A stretch of 64,000 nucleotides of DNA from an uncultured Eubacteriales bacterium (GTDB taxonomy: Bacteria; Bacillota; Clostridia; Lachnospirales; Lachnospiraceae), in NCBI GenBank assembly GCA_900542465.1, contig UQNS01000007.1, positions 1 through 64,000 on the forward strand, written 5' to 3'. Below the pieces are notes generated by a model that had not been told where the DNA came from, made no database searches, and saw only the letters and a list, made by a program, of their open reading frames with translations. Positions within the stretch are counted from its first letter, which is position 1, and the number at the start of each line of letters is the position of its first letter. Made by a program: the position numbers and the translations under genes. Shown piece after piece: positions 16,456-25,596 of the stretch.

Positions 16456-18228
16456 TTAGCTCTCAGCACCTTTGTCCTGTGCTTTGAATTCACGGGCAGC
16501 TTCACAGATGCGCTGACGAAGCATATCATCAAGTGCCTTTGTATCATTGATCTCGTTAACGATATCACCGTGGATCCTATGAATGTAATCAAGCATTCTG
16601 CCCTGGAAAGATTTAACTTCAGTAACCGGTAAGTCTGAGAAAATCCTGTCTGTAGCAGCTACAAGTGTAATAACCTGATCTGCCATTGAGATAGGTGCTC
16701 CAAGAGGCTGCTTAAGAAGTTCCATGAGGGAACGTCCGTAATTAAGCTGAGCCTTGGTCTTGTCATCAAGTTCTGAAGAGAACTGTGTGAAGACTTCCAT
16801 TTCTCGGTACTGAGCAAGATCCACACGAAGTGAACCAGCTGCCTTTTTAGTAGCCTTAGTCTGAGCAGCACCACCAACTCGGGATACAGAAAGACCAACG
16901 TTTACTGCAGGTCTCTGTCCTGAGAAGAAGAGCTCTGACTCAAGGAAGATCTGTCCATCTGTAATTGAGATAACATTGGTAGGAACATATGCCGAAATAT
17001 CACCTGCCAGTGTTTCAATTACAGGAAGCGCTGTAATTGAACCGCCTCCGGCTGCATCTGATAAACGTGCTGATCGCTCAAGAAGTCTTGAGTGTAAGTA
17101 GAATACGTCACCAGGATAAGCCTCACGGCCAGGAGAACGTCCCAAAAGAAGGGAAAGTGCTCTGTAAGCAACTGCGTGCTTTGATAAATCATCATATACG
17201 ATAAGTACATCTTTACCGCTATACATGAAATGCTCAGCAATAGCTGTAGCTGCATAAGGTGCGATGTACTGGAGTGCCGCCGGCTCTGAAGCTGTAGCAG
17301 ACACTATTACTGTATAATCCATTGCGCCCTGAACTCTTAATGTGTTCGCGAGCTTAGCAACTGTAGACTCTTTCTGACCAATAGCTACATATACACAGAT
17401 AACTCCGTTACCCTTTTGGTTAAGTATCGTATCTGTAGCAATAGATGTCTTACCAGTCTGACGGTCACCGATAATTAACTCTCTCTGTCCTCTAGCAATA
17501 GGGAACAAAGCATCAATTGAAAGAATACCTGTCTGCATAGGTACAGAAACCGGCTGTCTATCAACAATCGAAGGAGCATGATATTCGATTGGTCTTGTTC
17601 CGTCATTACGAATCTCACCTAAACCATCGATTGGTTTACCAAGAGCGTCAACAACTCTACCGCAGAATTCATCTCCAACTGGGATGCTTGCCATTTTACC
17701 AGTACGCACAACCTGGCTGCCTTCACGAAGACCAGCCTCGGAATCAAATAAAATTACACCAATATCGTCCCTTCTGATATCAAGGACCATACCCTCGATA
17801 TCGCCATCAAAGATAACGATCTCGCCATAAAATGCATGGCTAATGCCCTTAACGTTAGCAGTTCCATCGGCTACGCTCGTAACTACGCCGACTTCATTTG
17901 CTGAGGCCTGAAGGTCGAAATCTTCCAGTTGTGACTTGATTTTAGAAAGTAAATCACCATTAGTAATATCAACTGAGCCAGATAATGCAGAATTAACTGC
18001 CTGACGTAACTGATTAACGCGGCCCCTCTGGCTCCAGTCAAATTCATGACTGCCTGCACGAATAACGAAACCGCTTCCGATCGACTTGTCTTCAACACAT
18101 TCGAGTTCAATGCTGTCAAGATCAAACTTCTTGCAAAGGAAGCTCTTTATTCCGTTAAGCTGCTCCTCTGTTGGAGGTGTAACATACGTCAGTCTTGCTT
18201 TTGTAATGTGATCAACTTCTTCTCTCAC
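16456..18228 (-). CDS. atpA: ATP synthase subunit alpha with N-terminal delta-type domain
   Basis: 590 residues, where ordinary alpha subunits have about 500. From residue about 92 it is a normal alpha: helix DLLSKIKSQLEDF, Walker A GDRQTGKTS, VGLSVSRVGGAAQ with the conserved Arg. The first 85-90 residues are extra and match the C-terminal domain of the delta/OSCP subunit (TYVTPPTEEQLNGIKSFL; GSGFVIRAGSHEFDWSQRGR; VNQLRQAV). No separate atpH lies in the operon between atpF and atpA, so this is read as a delta-CTD/alpha fusion that omits the delta N-terminal helical bundle. GTG start overlaps the atpF stop (GTGA). Confidence 0.92.
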   Translation of the reverse strand: MREEVDHITKARLTYVTPPTEEQLNGIKSFLCKKFDLDSIELECVEDKSIGSGFVIRAGSHEFDWSQRGRVNQLRQAVNSALSGSVDITNGDLLSKIKSQLEDFDLQASANEVGVVTSVADGTANVKGISHAFYGEIVIFDGDIEGMVLDIRRDDIGVILFDSEAGLREGSQVVRTGKMASIPVGDEFCGRVVDALGKPIDGLGEIRNDGTRPIEYHAPSIVDRQPVSVPMQTGILSIDALFPIARGQRELIIGDRQTGKTSIATDTILNQKGNGVICVYVAIGQKESTVAKLANTLRVQGAMDYTVIVSATASEPAALQYIAPYAATAIAEHFMYSGKDVLIVYDDLSKHAVAYRALSLLLGRSPGREAYPGDVFYLHSRLLERSARLSDAAGGGSITALPVIETLAGDISAYVPTNVISITDGQIFLESELFFSGQRPAVNVGLSVSRVGGAAQTKATKKAAGSLRVDLAQYREMEVFTQFSSELDDKTKAQLNYGRSLMELLKQPLGAPISMADQVITLVAATDRIFSDLPVTEVKSFQGRMLDYIHRIHGDIVNEINDTKALDDMLRQRICEAAREFKAQDKGAES

Positions 18229-18710
18229 TGTTCTTCACCTGCTTTATTAATAAATTCGTCTAAAAGTGCCTTATCAACATTTGCACCCTGCTGATTTCCT
18301 ACTACTTTATTAGTAGCTGACATAATCATATCTGCAAGTTCAGCTTCAGCTTTACGCATAACCTGAGCCTTCTGAGCTTCAGCCGCATCGATAGCATTAG
18401 CTTTGATCTTTTCAGCCTCAGCCATAGCATTGTCTTTGATTAGCTTAGCATCTTCATCAGCCTTAGCACGAGCTTCTTTAATCGTCTCGATCTTGATCTG
18501 CTCAGCTGCTTCAAGCTGCTTTTCGTAATCAGCCTTCAGCTGATCAGCTTCCTGCTGCTTAAGTGCTGCTTCTTCAAATTCTTTATCAATAGCTGCTGCT
18601 CTTCTGGCAAACTTGCCTTCCATCTTTTTGAATAACATTTTGTTAAGTATAAGATAGATAATGATTACGTTTATAACCGTAAAGATTAAATTTATATTTA
18701 CTTTAAGCAT
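18225..18710 (-). CDS. atpF: F1Fo ATP synthase subunit b
   Basis: 161 residues: one N-terminal membrane segment (about 5-27) followed by a long Ala/Glu/Lys coiled coil, the peripheral stalk. The C-terminal KALLDEFINKAGEEQ is where b normally contacts the delta C-terminal domain, here supplied by the alpha fusion. Normal length, so the delta part is not fused to b. Coupled to atpA by a 4 bp overlap. Confidence 0.93.
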   Translation of the reverse strand: MLKVNINLIFTVINVIIIYLILNKMLFKKMEGKFARRAAAIDKEFEEAALKQQEADQLKADYEKQLEAAEQIKIETIKEARAKADEDAKLIKDNAMAEAEKIKANAIDAAEAQKAQVMRKAEAELADMIMSATNKVVGNQQGANVDKALLDEFINKAGEEQ

Positions 18711-18752
18711 AATAAAACCGCCTTTCAGATCAGTCTTTTGAATTACGTCTTA

Positions 18753-18974
18753 TTACTTCAACATAACTATAATCAACAATGCAACAACGAAACCGTAGAT
18801 AGCTGTTGCTTCCGCAAGAGCACTACCAAGGATAAGTGTAGATCTGATGTTACCAGCTGCCTCAGGCTGTCTTGCAACAGCTTCTGTAGCCTTACCTGTA
18901 GCTGCACCGATTGAAATACCGGCTGCAAAACCTGTCATAACCGCCATACCTGCACCAATTGCTAATGTTCCCAT
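18753..18974 (-). CDS. atpE: F1Fo ATP synthase subunit c
   Basis: 73 residues, helical hairpin forming the rotor ring. Loop ARQPEA and carboxylate Glu55 (ALAEATAIYGF). Na+-type c subunits such as that of Propionigenium have Gln six residues before the GK and Ser after the carboxylate; here these are Ile22 and Ala56, which points to proton coupling. The ion call is inference from those ligands. Confidence 0.95.
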   Translation of the reverse strand: MGTLAIGAGMAVMTGFAAGISIGAATGKATEAVARQPEAAGNIRSTLILGSALAEATAIYGFVVALLIIVMLK

Positions 18975-19068
18975 AGTTTAAATCTCCTTTTCTTCTTACA
19001 AAAAAAATAAAAAATCTGAATATTAATTAAGTTAAGTAATTAAATTTTTAGTGTTCAGCCGTTTTTAA

Positions 19069-19806
19069 TTATTCCACAGCCTCTGAAATGAACAGAGATG
19101 TGAGGAATGTAAATACATACGCCTGAAGTAATCCATCAAAGATATCGAAGTACAAACTTACGAAGCCCGGAAGTACTACAGGAATAATGTGTTCAATAAG
19201 TTTCATGATAACGAATGCACCCAAAACGTTACCAAAGAGTCGCATACACAATGACAATGGTCTTGTGAATAACTCAAGTAAGTTCATTGGATTCTTATAT
19301 GTCTTAGCCCAACCGCCGACGCCTTTTGCTCTGATAGCTGCGATCTGTACAACGACGATACTCATGATAGCAAGAGCTGCCGTAACACTAAGGTCTTTTG
19401 TAGGTGGCTTAAAACCAAAGATACCAAAGATATTAGAAATACCAACAAAGAATAAGATTGTGCACATATATGGTGCATAACCTGCTGCTTCATGACCAAG
19501 CATGTTCTTTACCATTCCATAAAACATGTCGAACCAACCTTCTGCTACAACCTGTCTGCCGGAAAGCTTACGAACTCTGAAGCCTGAAGTAATGATGATT
19601 GCGAGTACTACTAAAACTCCCATTACGATCCATGAAACAACTGTTGACTCTGCAAATCCGATATTGATACCGGACTTGATCCCGCCACCGTCAAGTTCCA
19701 CTGAAGGAATAGGACTCTTAATTGGAAGAGTAAATAAATCATCAACATGTAATTCATGCTGAAGGTGTTCACCCATTGTACTCATTTGATTCTGTAAATA
19801 ACCCAA
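19069..19806 (-). CDS. atpB: F1Fo ATP synthase subunit a
   Basis: 245 residues with five to six membrane segments. The essential Arg is in LSLCMRLFGNVLGAF, and the last helix carries QAYVFTFLTSLFI. Forms the ion half-channels next to the c ring. First gene of the operon. TTG start with GGAGATGAGG upstream; an internal ATG (residue 8) is less well placed. Confidence 0.94.
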   Translation of the reverse strand: MGYLQNQMSTMGEHLQHELHVDDLFTLPIKSPIPSVELDGGGIKSGINIGFAESTVVSWIVMGVLVVLAIIITSGFRVRKLSGRQVVAEGWFDMFYGMVKNMLGHEAAGYAPYMCTILFFVGISNIFGIFGFKPPTKDLSVTAALAIMSIVVVQIAAIRAKGVGGWAKTYKNPMNLLELFTRPLSLCMRLFGNVLGAFVIMKLIEHIIPVVLPGFVSLYFDIFDGLLQAYVFTFLTSLFISEAVE

Positions 19807-19852
19807 TTGACCTCATCTCCTTTAAAAATTTTTAGCTGAACAATACAACATA

Positions 19853-19881
19853 AATATACATGAAATATCATCTAAATGCAA
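19853..19881 (-). promoter_or_regulatory. Promoter of the ATP synthase operon
   Basis: TTGCAT (19876-19881), 17 bp spacer, TATATT (19853-19858) on the minus strand, about 45 bp upstream of the atpB start. It is the best match in the 186 bp between sbcC and atpB. Confidence 0.6.
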
Positions 19882-19992
19882 GGAAAGTTAATGTTTTGTT
19901 TATCTTTATTTAATTAGTCTTTACCTTTATTTTATCCATACTTTGTTACGCTGAAGTTAAGAAAAGAAAATGAATACTTATACATCTTTATT

Positions 19993-22839
19993 TTATTCAA
20001 CGGTTATAGAAACAGAGCTGGAACCGTCTGTATTTTTGTGAACATTTATCCTATTTTTTATCATTGTTTTCAGATCCTCCACATGAGAAATTATCCCAAC
20101 AAGGCGTTTTTCATATGTCAGCCTCTGCAAGAGCTGTATTGCGGAATCCAATGACTTCTTATCCAATGATCCGAATCCTTCGTCAATAAAAAGGGTATCC
20201 ATACTTATTCCACCTGTTCTGGTCTGAACTTCCTCTGAAAGACCCAGTGCCAGAGCAAGTGAAGCCGTAAACAGCTCACCTCCTGACAGGATCTTTACCG
20301 GTCTTTCAGTAGCGTTATAATTATCAAGCACATTGATGTCCAGTCCTGTCTTTCCTCTTTTGCTCTTTCCGGTCCTCGACATCTCATATCTCCGTTCAGT
20401 CATGGTTCGGAGATGGTCATTCGCTCTGTAAATGATATTATCGAAAGATTCCTGCTGAACAAATATCTCAAGATCTGTTTTCTCTTCTCCTCCTCTGCCG
20501 TTGGCTATGTCAAAAAGGCCTTCTGCTATCTGCAGTTTTCTAAAGGCTTCCTCAGCCATCCTTAAGGCTTTGGTGATTCTTTTCAATATATTTTCGTTGG
20601 TAACGAGACGGGATCTTACAGCTTCTTCATCCTCTTTTACCTTATTGATCTCTTTATTGATCTTCTCTTCTTCCGATCTAATTTTTTCAATATCAGGCCT
20701 GCTCTTTCCTTCAAGTGATTTGTTCAGACTTTCTATAGCGCTTCTGAATTCTGCAGATCTGATCCTCACCTCATTCAGTCTTTTCTTTACATTATTTGCC
20801 TCTGACTCTTTTCCTTTTATAAAGGCTTTTAGTTCCTCGCATTTTTCAACAGCTTCTTTTCTGGTCTTGAACTTCAGACCGCTCTTAAGTCTCTCCGTCT
20901 CTTCCGACACCGCCTCTGCCTTTGCCTGTATCGATGCTTTTCTCACTTCCGCTGTTTTTATATCTTCTTTCAGCTTCTCCGTTTCTTCCTCTAAGCTTTT
21001 AAGTTTTTCTTCCAGATCACCTGTATTTTTTATTTTTTCAGTCAGTTCATATCTTTCTTTTTCAGTTTCCTTGATCATTCCGGTCAAGGCTTCCAGCCTA
21101 TTCGTTATCTCTGTCCCAAAACTGCATATATCCCTATCCAGCCAGTTTGATACATCTCCTGAAATAAGTTTATCCGACACAGCTTTATTTGCCGATGATA
21201 CAAGATTTTCATGAGCCTCTTCAGTCTGACCCTTGAACACTGAGGCCTCTTCAGCAAGTTTCTGTACTTTTTTTCTGAGGCCTTCAAGCTTTTCCTTCAT
21301 TTCCGTCAGCTCTTCTTTACTCTTAACTTCCGGCATCAGTTCAGCTAATTTCGGATGATCTTCAGACCCGCATACAGGGCACGGTTCACAAGGTCTGAGG
21401 TCTTTTGCAAGGATCCCTGCCAGCGAATGCATATATCCTGTTTCTGCATTTTTATACATTTTTTCGTAGTTTCCAAGATCCTCTGAGCCTAACAGATATT
21501 TTTTCTGCGCCTGATCCTTTTTCCCGGAGATAGTCTCGAATGAAACAAGCCTGCTCTTCAGTTCTGATAACTTCGAATGATCGGCTTGACTTTTACTTAA
21601 ATTCTCATTCAGATCATTCACCTGCTCTGATATAACTTTGAGCTTTTTCACAGACTCTCGTCCTTCTGTGATCTCGTTGATATTTTTATCAAGATTTATT
21701 TGTTTTGATTTGATTATGCTTTCTATTTCGGCCTTCTCATCCCCTAATCCTTTAAGAGCTTCATCCTTAATAAGCAAAGAATCATAATCCGGCATCCTTG
21801 CCTCTATCAGCTTGATCTGACTATATTTTTTGTCAATGCCCCCTTTAAATTCCTCTGATGAAAAATGTAGATCGACCTCTTCCAGTTCCTTTAATTCAGG
21901 CTGTATATATGTAAACTTTTCCTTATTCTCTTCAAGCGCCCTAAAAAGATCTTCTATCTGATCGAGCTGTGCCAGCCTCTCATTTATATCCAGTCTCTTC
22001 TTATCCAGTTTCAGAGCTTCTTCCCCCACCTTATGAAGTTTTTCCCTGTCACATTCGATAAGCTTATCAATAAGCTTTACCATGGCCTCTGTATCAACAA
22101 ATTCATTACCTTCCATCAGGTCATGGTAATTTTCCACTTCCTCCGGCCCTGCCGTTTCGGTATCGATTTCATTTGCGGCTGTGTAAATATCTCCTCTGAA
22201 TCTCATGTACTCATTGTCAGCCTCTTCCTTTTTTTTCTTTAATCCGTTTATTATCCCTCTATAATTTTCTGTATGGAAGATCGTCTGCAATAATCTTGTT
22301 TTATCACTGGAATTAGACGTAAGGAGCTCCATGAAATTTCCCTGAGCCAGCATTGCTATCTGGAGAAACTGTTTAGAATCGATTCCAAAAAGCCCCTGTA
22401 TTTCTGAATTGACTTTTCCTACTCCGATCGTTTCTTTTCCGTCAGGACTTAAAAACGAAGCTACAGCCGGCTGTTTTATAAGCTTCTCCCCTTTTGAAGC
22501 GTCTGCGCCTTCTGCGGCTTTAACTTTACGCTTGGGAGGCCGCATGTACTCAGGACCTCGGAATACAGTGTATTCACGTCCTCTGTATTCAAAAATGAGT
22601 TTTACATAGGTTTCCGTCCCAGGCTTTGCATATTTACACCTCACCTCGCTGGCTTCCCTGAATTTCATGCTCGGCTCTCCATAGAGCGCAAAAACTATTG
22701 CATCAAAAATAGAGGTCTTTCCCGCTCCTGTATCCCCGGTTATCAGGTAAAGACCACTTTCTCCGAATTTTCTGAAATCGATCGTCTGAGCATCTGCATA
22801 CGAACCAAAGGCTGAAATAGTAAGTTCAAGAGGTCTCAT
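19993..22839 (-). CDS. sbcC: Exonuclease SbcC, SMC-like ATPase subunit
   Basis: 948 residues. With SbcD it forms the Mre11-Rad50-type nuclease that cleaves hairpins and processes double-strand ends. Walker A GDTGAGKTS at 35-43, Q-loop AQGNFMEL, two long coiled coils meeting at the zinc hook CEPCPVCGSEDHPK near the middle, and C-terminal signature KILSGGELFTASLALAL with Walker B TLFIDEGFGSLD. Start ATG overlaps the sbcD stop by 4 bp, so translation is coupled. Confidence 0.95.
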   Translation of the reverse strand: MRPLELTISAFGSYADAQTIDFRKFGESGLYLITGDTGAGKTSIFDAIVFALYGEPSMKFREASEVRCKYAKPGTETYVKLIFEYRGREYTVFRGPEYMRPPKRKVKAAEGADASKGEKLIKQPAVASFLSPDGKETIGVGKVNSEIQGLFGIDSKQFLQIAMLAQGNFMELLTSNSSDKTRLLQTIFHTENYRGIINGLKKKKEEADNEYMRFRGDIYTAANEIDTETAGPEEVENYHDLMEGNEFVDTEAMVKLIDKLIECDREKLHKVGEEALKLDKKRLDINERLAQLDQIEDLFRALEENKEKFTYIQPELKELEEVDLHFSSEEFKGGIDKKYSQIKLIEARMPDYDSLLIKDEALKGLGDEKAEIESIIKSKQINLDKNINEITEGRESVKKLKVISEQVNDLNENLSKSQADHSKLSELKSRLVSFETISGKKDQAQKKYLLGSEDLGNYEKMYKNAETGYMHSLAGILAKDLRPCEPCPVCGSEDHPKLAELMPEVKSKEELTEMKEKLEGLRKKVQKLAEEASVFKGQTEEAHENLVSSANKAVSDKLISGDVSNWLDRDICSFGTEITNRLEALTGMIKETEKERYELTEKIKNTGDLEEKLKSLEEETEKLKEDIKTAEVRKASIQAKAEAVSEETERLKSGLKFKTRKEAVEKCEELKAFIKGKESEANNVKKRLNEVRIRSAEFRSAIESLNKSLEGKSRPDIEKIRSEEEKINKEINKVKEDEEAVRSRLVTNENILKRITKALRMAEEAFRKLQIAEGLFDIANGRGGEEKTDLEIFVQQESFDNIIYRANDHLRTMTERRYEMSRTGKSKRGKTGLDINVLDNYNATERPVKILSGGELFTASLALALGLSEEVQTRTGGISMDTLFIDEGFGSLDKKSLDSAIQLLQRLTYEKRLVGIISHVEDLKTMIKNRINVHKNTDGSSSVSITVE

Positions 22840-23954
22840 CTCTCATCACCTCCATACACCTCGTCAATAACTTCTTTCACGAGCTTTATCTGCTCTTCAT
22901 CCATTTCTTTGCCTGACTGCCTCCGAAAGAAGTCTTCAAATATTTCGATCGGACTTTTTTCATCTGTCATAGTAGAAGACTTTAGAGTTCCTCTTGCTTT
23001 TGCAGAACTTTCATATTCGATCGTCAAAAGATTAGGGTACCTCTGTCTGAGGTTATTATAAGCATATTTGACCGGATCTTCATCACTAAGCGTTATATGG
23101 AGATAATCTTCAGAATTGCCCGTAAGAAGCTCTTCATATATACCTTTCACCTTTCTTACATCATGCTTTGGCGTCAGCGGGATCTCTCTTATATCTACCC
23201 GACCCTTTTCCCTTAGTTCCACGATAGTTATCGTCTTGATATTATTGGACTCGGAAAATGAATACTTTAAAGGACTGCCACAATACCTTACTGTTGTTCT
23301 GCCTACTGAATGGGCTTTATGAAGATGTCCCATGGCTGCATAATCAAAATTATCAAATATATCAGCTCCTACCATATCCACATATCCGACCAGAACTTCA
23401 TCCGAATCCATTCTTGATGAACCTGTGAGAAATTGATGCGCCATAATAATATTTCTTTTTCCGGTGTCAGGAATATTTGTCGACACAGCCTTTCTTACCG
23501 CTTCTTCATATGTACAGCCTGTTTTTTCCTCATCATATTCACTTATATAAGACGGCTTTATAAATGGCAGCATATATATATTTATCTCGCCATATTCATC
23601 AGTTTTAGATACCTTTGTAAGCATGCCCTCATATTTGCCTGCTACGTATACTCCGGCAGAATTAAGCAGCTTAGTACCAAATGAAAGTCTTTCCGGGCTG
23701 TCATGGTTTCCGCTCGTTATATAAATATCTATCCCCAGCTGATGTACCTTGGATAAAAAGCTGTCAAACAGTTCCACAGCTTCTTCCGGAGGGACAGGTC
23801 TGTCATAGATATCACCACTCAATAGAAGTCCGTCCGGTTTTTCATTTTTTAAAATATCTGCTATTTCATTCAGGATATATCTCTGCTCGTCGATCATCTT
23901 GACGCCATACAGCCTTATCCCCAGGTGCAGATCTGAAAGATGTGCAAACCTCAT
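22836..23954 (-). CDS. sbcD: Exonuclease SbcD, Mre11-type nuclease subunit
   Basis: 372 residues, calcineurin-like phosphoesterase with the metal motifs SDLHLG (Asp8, His10), SGDIYDR, SGNHDSPER, MAHQF and AAMGHLHKAH in order. Nuclease partner of SbcC, which follows it with a 4 bp overlap. The C-terminal 100 residues form the capping and SbcC-binding region. Confidence 0.95.
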   Translation of the reverse strand: MRFAHLSDLHLGIRLYGVKMIDEQRYILNEIADILKNEKPDGLLLSGDIYDRPVPPEEAVELFDSFLSKVHQLGIDIYITSGNHDSPERLSFGTKLLNSAGVYVAGKYEGMLTKVSKTDEYGEINIYMLPFIKPSYISEYDEEKTGCTYEEAVRKAVSTNIPDTGKRNIIMAHQFLTGSSRMDSDEVLVGYVDMVGADIFDNFDYAAMGHLHKAHSVGRTTVRYCGSPLKYSFSESNNIKTITIVELREKGRVDIREIPLTPKHDVRKVKGIYEELLTGNSEDYLHITLSDEDPVKYAYNNLRQRYPNLLTIEYESSAKARGTLKSSTMTDEKSPIEIFEDFFRRQSGKEMDEEQIKLVKEVIDEVYGGDER

Positions 23955-23976
23955 ACTACCTCCGTCTGAAATATAT

Positions 23977-25464
23977 TTATCGGGATAACGTCCTCTTTAC
24001 TGCATCTATCCAACCAGCCATCAATTTTTCATATTCTTCATGCCCCATCGTTGGCTCAAATACTGAATCCACGGAAATAAGCTCTGCAGCATCAGCCTCA
24101 GATTTCCAGAATCCGCTGGCAATGCCGGCAAGAAATGCCGCCCCCAGCGCTGTACTTTCTACACATGATGGACGTATGACCTTGGTCGATAACAGGTCGG
24201 CCTGGAACTGCATAAGGAAATTATTCTCCCCTGCTCCTCCGTCTATCTTCAGTTTTTTGATCGAAACATTAGCATCAGATTCCATTGCCCTGATCACATC
24301 ATGGCTCTGGTAGGCTATGGACTCTAATGCCGCCCTTACAAAATGAGCTTTGTTGCTGCCTCTTGTAAGACCGGTTACTGTTCCTTTGGCAAATTGATCC
24401 CAGTATGGCGCTCCCAATCCGACAAATGCCGGCACCATATAAACTCCATTGTTGCCATCTACACTGAAAGCAATATCTTCTGTTTCTGCCGGCTCGTTAA
24501 TGAGTCCCATCTCTTCCTTGAGCCACTTTACTGTAGCTCCGCCCATAAATACAGAACCTTCAAGTGCATACTCCGGCTTTCCGGGCCGGCATCCTGCGGT
24601 CAGGGTAGTTATCAGTCCGTGCTCTGACTCAACTCTCCTCCCTGCCGTATTCATAAGGACGAAACATCCTGTTCCATATGTATTTTTTGCTTCTCCCTCT
24701 TCAAAACAGCACTGCCCGTAAAGAGCTGACTGTTGGTCTCCCGCCACTCCAAAAATAGGTATGGACCTGCCTAATACAGATTCGTCAGTCTCCGCAAAAA
24801 ATCCACTGGACGGCCTCACTCCGGGGAGGATCGATCTGGGAATATCGAAATAATCAAGAAGCTCTTTATCCCATTCCAGATCATCGATATTAAAAAGCAT
24901 CGTTCTGGACGCATTTGTATAATCCGTCAGGTGAGCTTTATGACGCGTAAGATTCCATATCAGCCATGAATCTACCGTTCCAAAAAGGATATCCCCCTTA
25001 TCAGCTGCTTCTCTGACACCTTTCACATTATCCAGGATCCATTCAATTTTAGTAGCGCTGAAATAGGCATCAGGGATGAGTCCCGTCTTCTTATGTATCA
25101 CATTCTTCATTCCATCCTTATTGATCTGGCGTATCCTGTCGGCGCTTCTTCTGCATTGCCATACAATAGCGTTATAGACCGGTCTTCCGGTGTTTTTATC
25201 CCACATTATCGTGGTCTCTCTCTGGTTGGTTATTCCAATAGCTTCAATATCATCTATAGAAACACCTGTTTTGGTTATAGCTTCTGTTATTACCGACATC
25301 TGGGAAGACCATATCTCCATAGGATCATGCTCTACCCAAGATGGATGAGGGTATATCTGCGTAAATTCTTTTTTTGACATTGCCGCGATCCGTCCCTCTT
25401 TAGTAAATAAAATGCATCTGGAGCCCGTCGTTCCCTGATCCAGAGCCATAATATATTTTTCCAT
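23977..25464 (-). CDS. glpK: Glycerol kinase
   Basis: 495 residues, full length. Phosphorylates glycerol to glycerol 3-phosphate with ATP. FGGY-kinase features: DQGTTGSRCILF at the N-terminus, SWVEHDPMEIW, GVAGDQQSALYGQCC, and the C-terminal signature DGGAGENNFLMQFQ. No glpF or glpD next to it; it stands as a single gene with its own promoter upstream. Confidence 0.95.
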   Translation of the reverse strand: MEKYIMALDQGTTGSRCILFTKEGRIAAMSKKEFTQIYPHPSWVEHDPMEIWSSQMSVITEAITKTGVSIDDIEAIGITNQRETTIMWDKNTGRPVYNAIVWQCRRSADRIRQINKDGMKNVIHKKTGLIPDAYFSATKIEWILDNVKGVREAADKGDILFGTVDSWLIWNLTRHKAHLTDYTNASRTMLFNIDDLEWDKELLDYFDIPRSILPGVRPSSGFFAETDESVLGRSIPIFGVAGDQQSALYGQCCFEEGEAKNTYGTGCFVLMNTAGRRVESEHGLITTLTAGCRPGKPEYALEGSVFMGGATVKWLKEEMGLINEPAETEDIAFSVDGNNGVYMVPAFVGLGAPYWDQFAKGTVTGLTRGSNKAHFVRAALESIAYQSHDVIRAMESDANVSIKKLKIDGGAGENNFLMQFQADLLSTKVIRPSCVESTALGAAFLAGIASGFWKSEADAAELISVDSVFEPTMGHEEYEKLMAGWIDAVKRTLSR

Positions 25465-25509
25465 AAATCCATCCTAGCTAACTTATTGATCTGTTTTTTA
25501 TATTTTTAG

Positions 25510-25540
25510 ATTATATCAAAAAGCTATATTTCTTGCACAA
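25510..25540 (-). promoter_or_regulatory. Promoter of glpK
   Basis: Extended -10 element TGATATAAT (25510-25518) with a poor -35 TTGTGC (25535-25540), 19 bp spacing, on the minus strand. It overlaps the edge of the cysK terminator. Confidence 0.5.
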
Positions 25541-25577
25541 AAATAAGCTGCCCTTACATGAAGGACAGCTTATTTTT
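25539..25577 (-). terminator. Terminator of cysK
   Basis: Stem AAGG-CAGCTTATTTTT with its complement, one mismatch, 5-base loop, T-run on the minus strand; A-run on the other side could allow use in both directions. Starts 20 bp past the cysK stop. Confidence 0.85.
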
Positions 25578-25596
25578 CTATATTCGGACCTATTGA

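Noticed and set aside
20501..21214. 237-residue open frame on the plus strand inside sbcC
   Set aside because: Ser/Leu/Phe-rich composition typical of the reverse of a Glu/Lys coiled coil; no ribosome binding site; shadow of sbcC.
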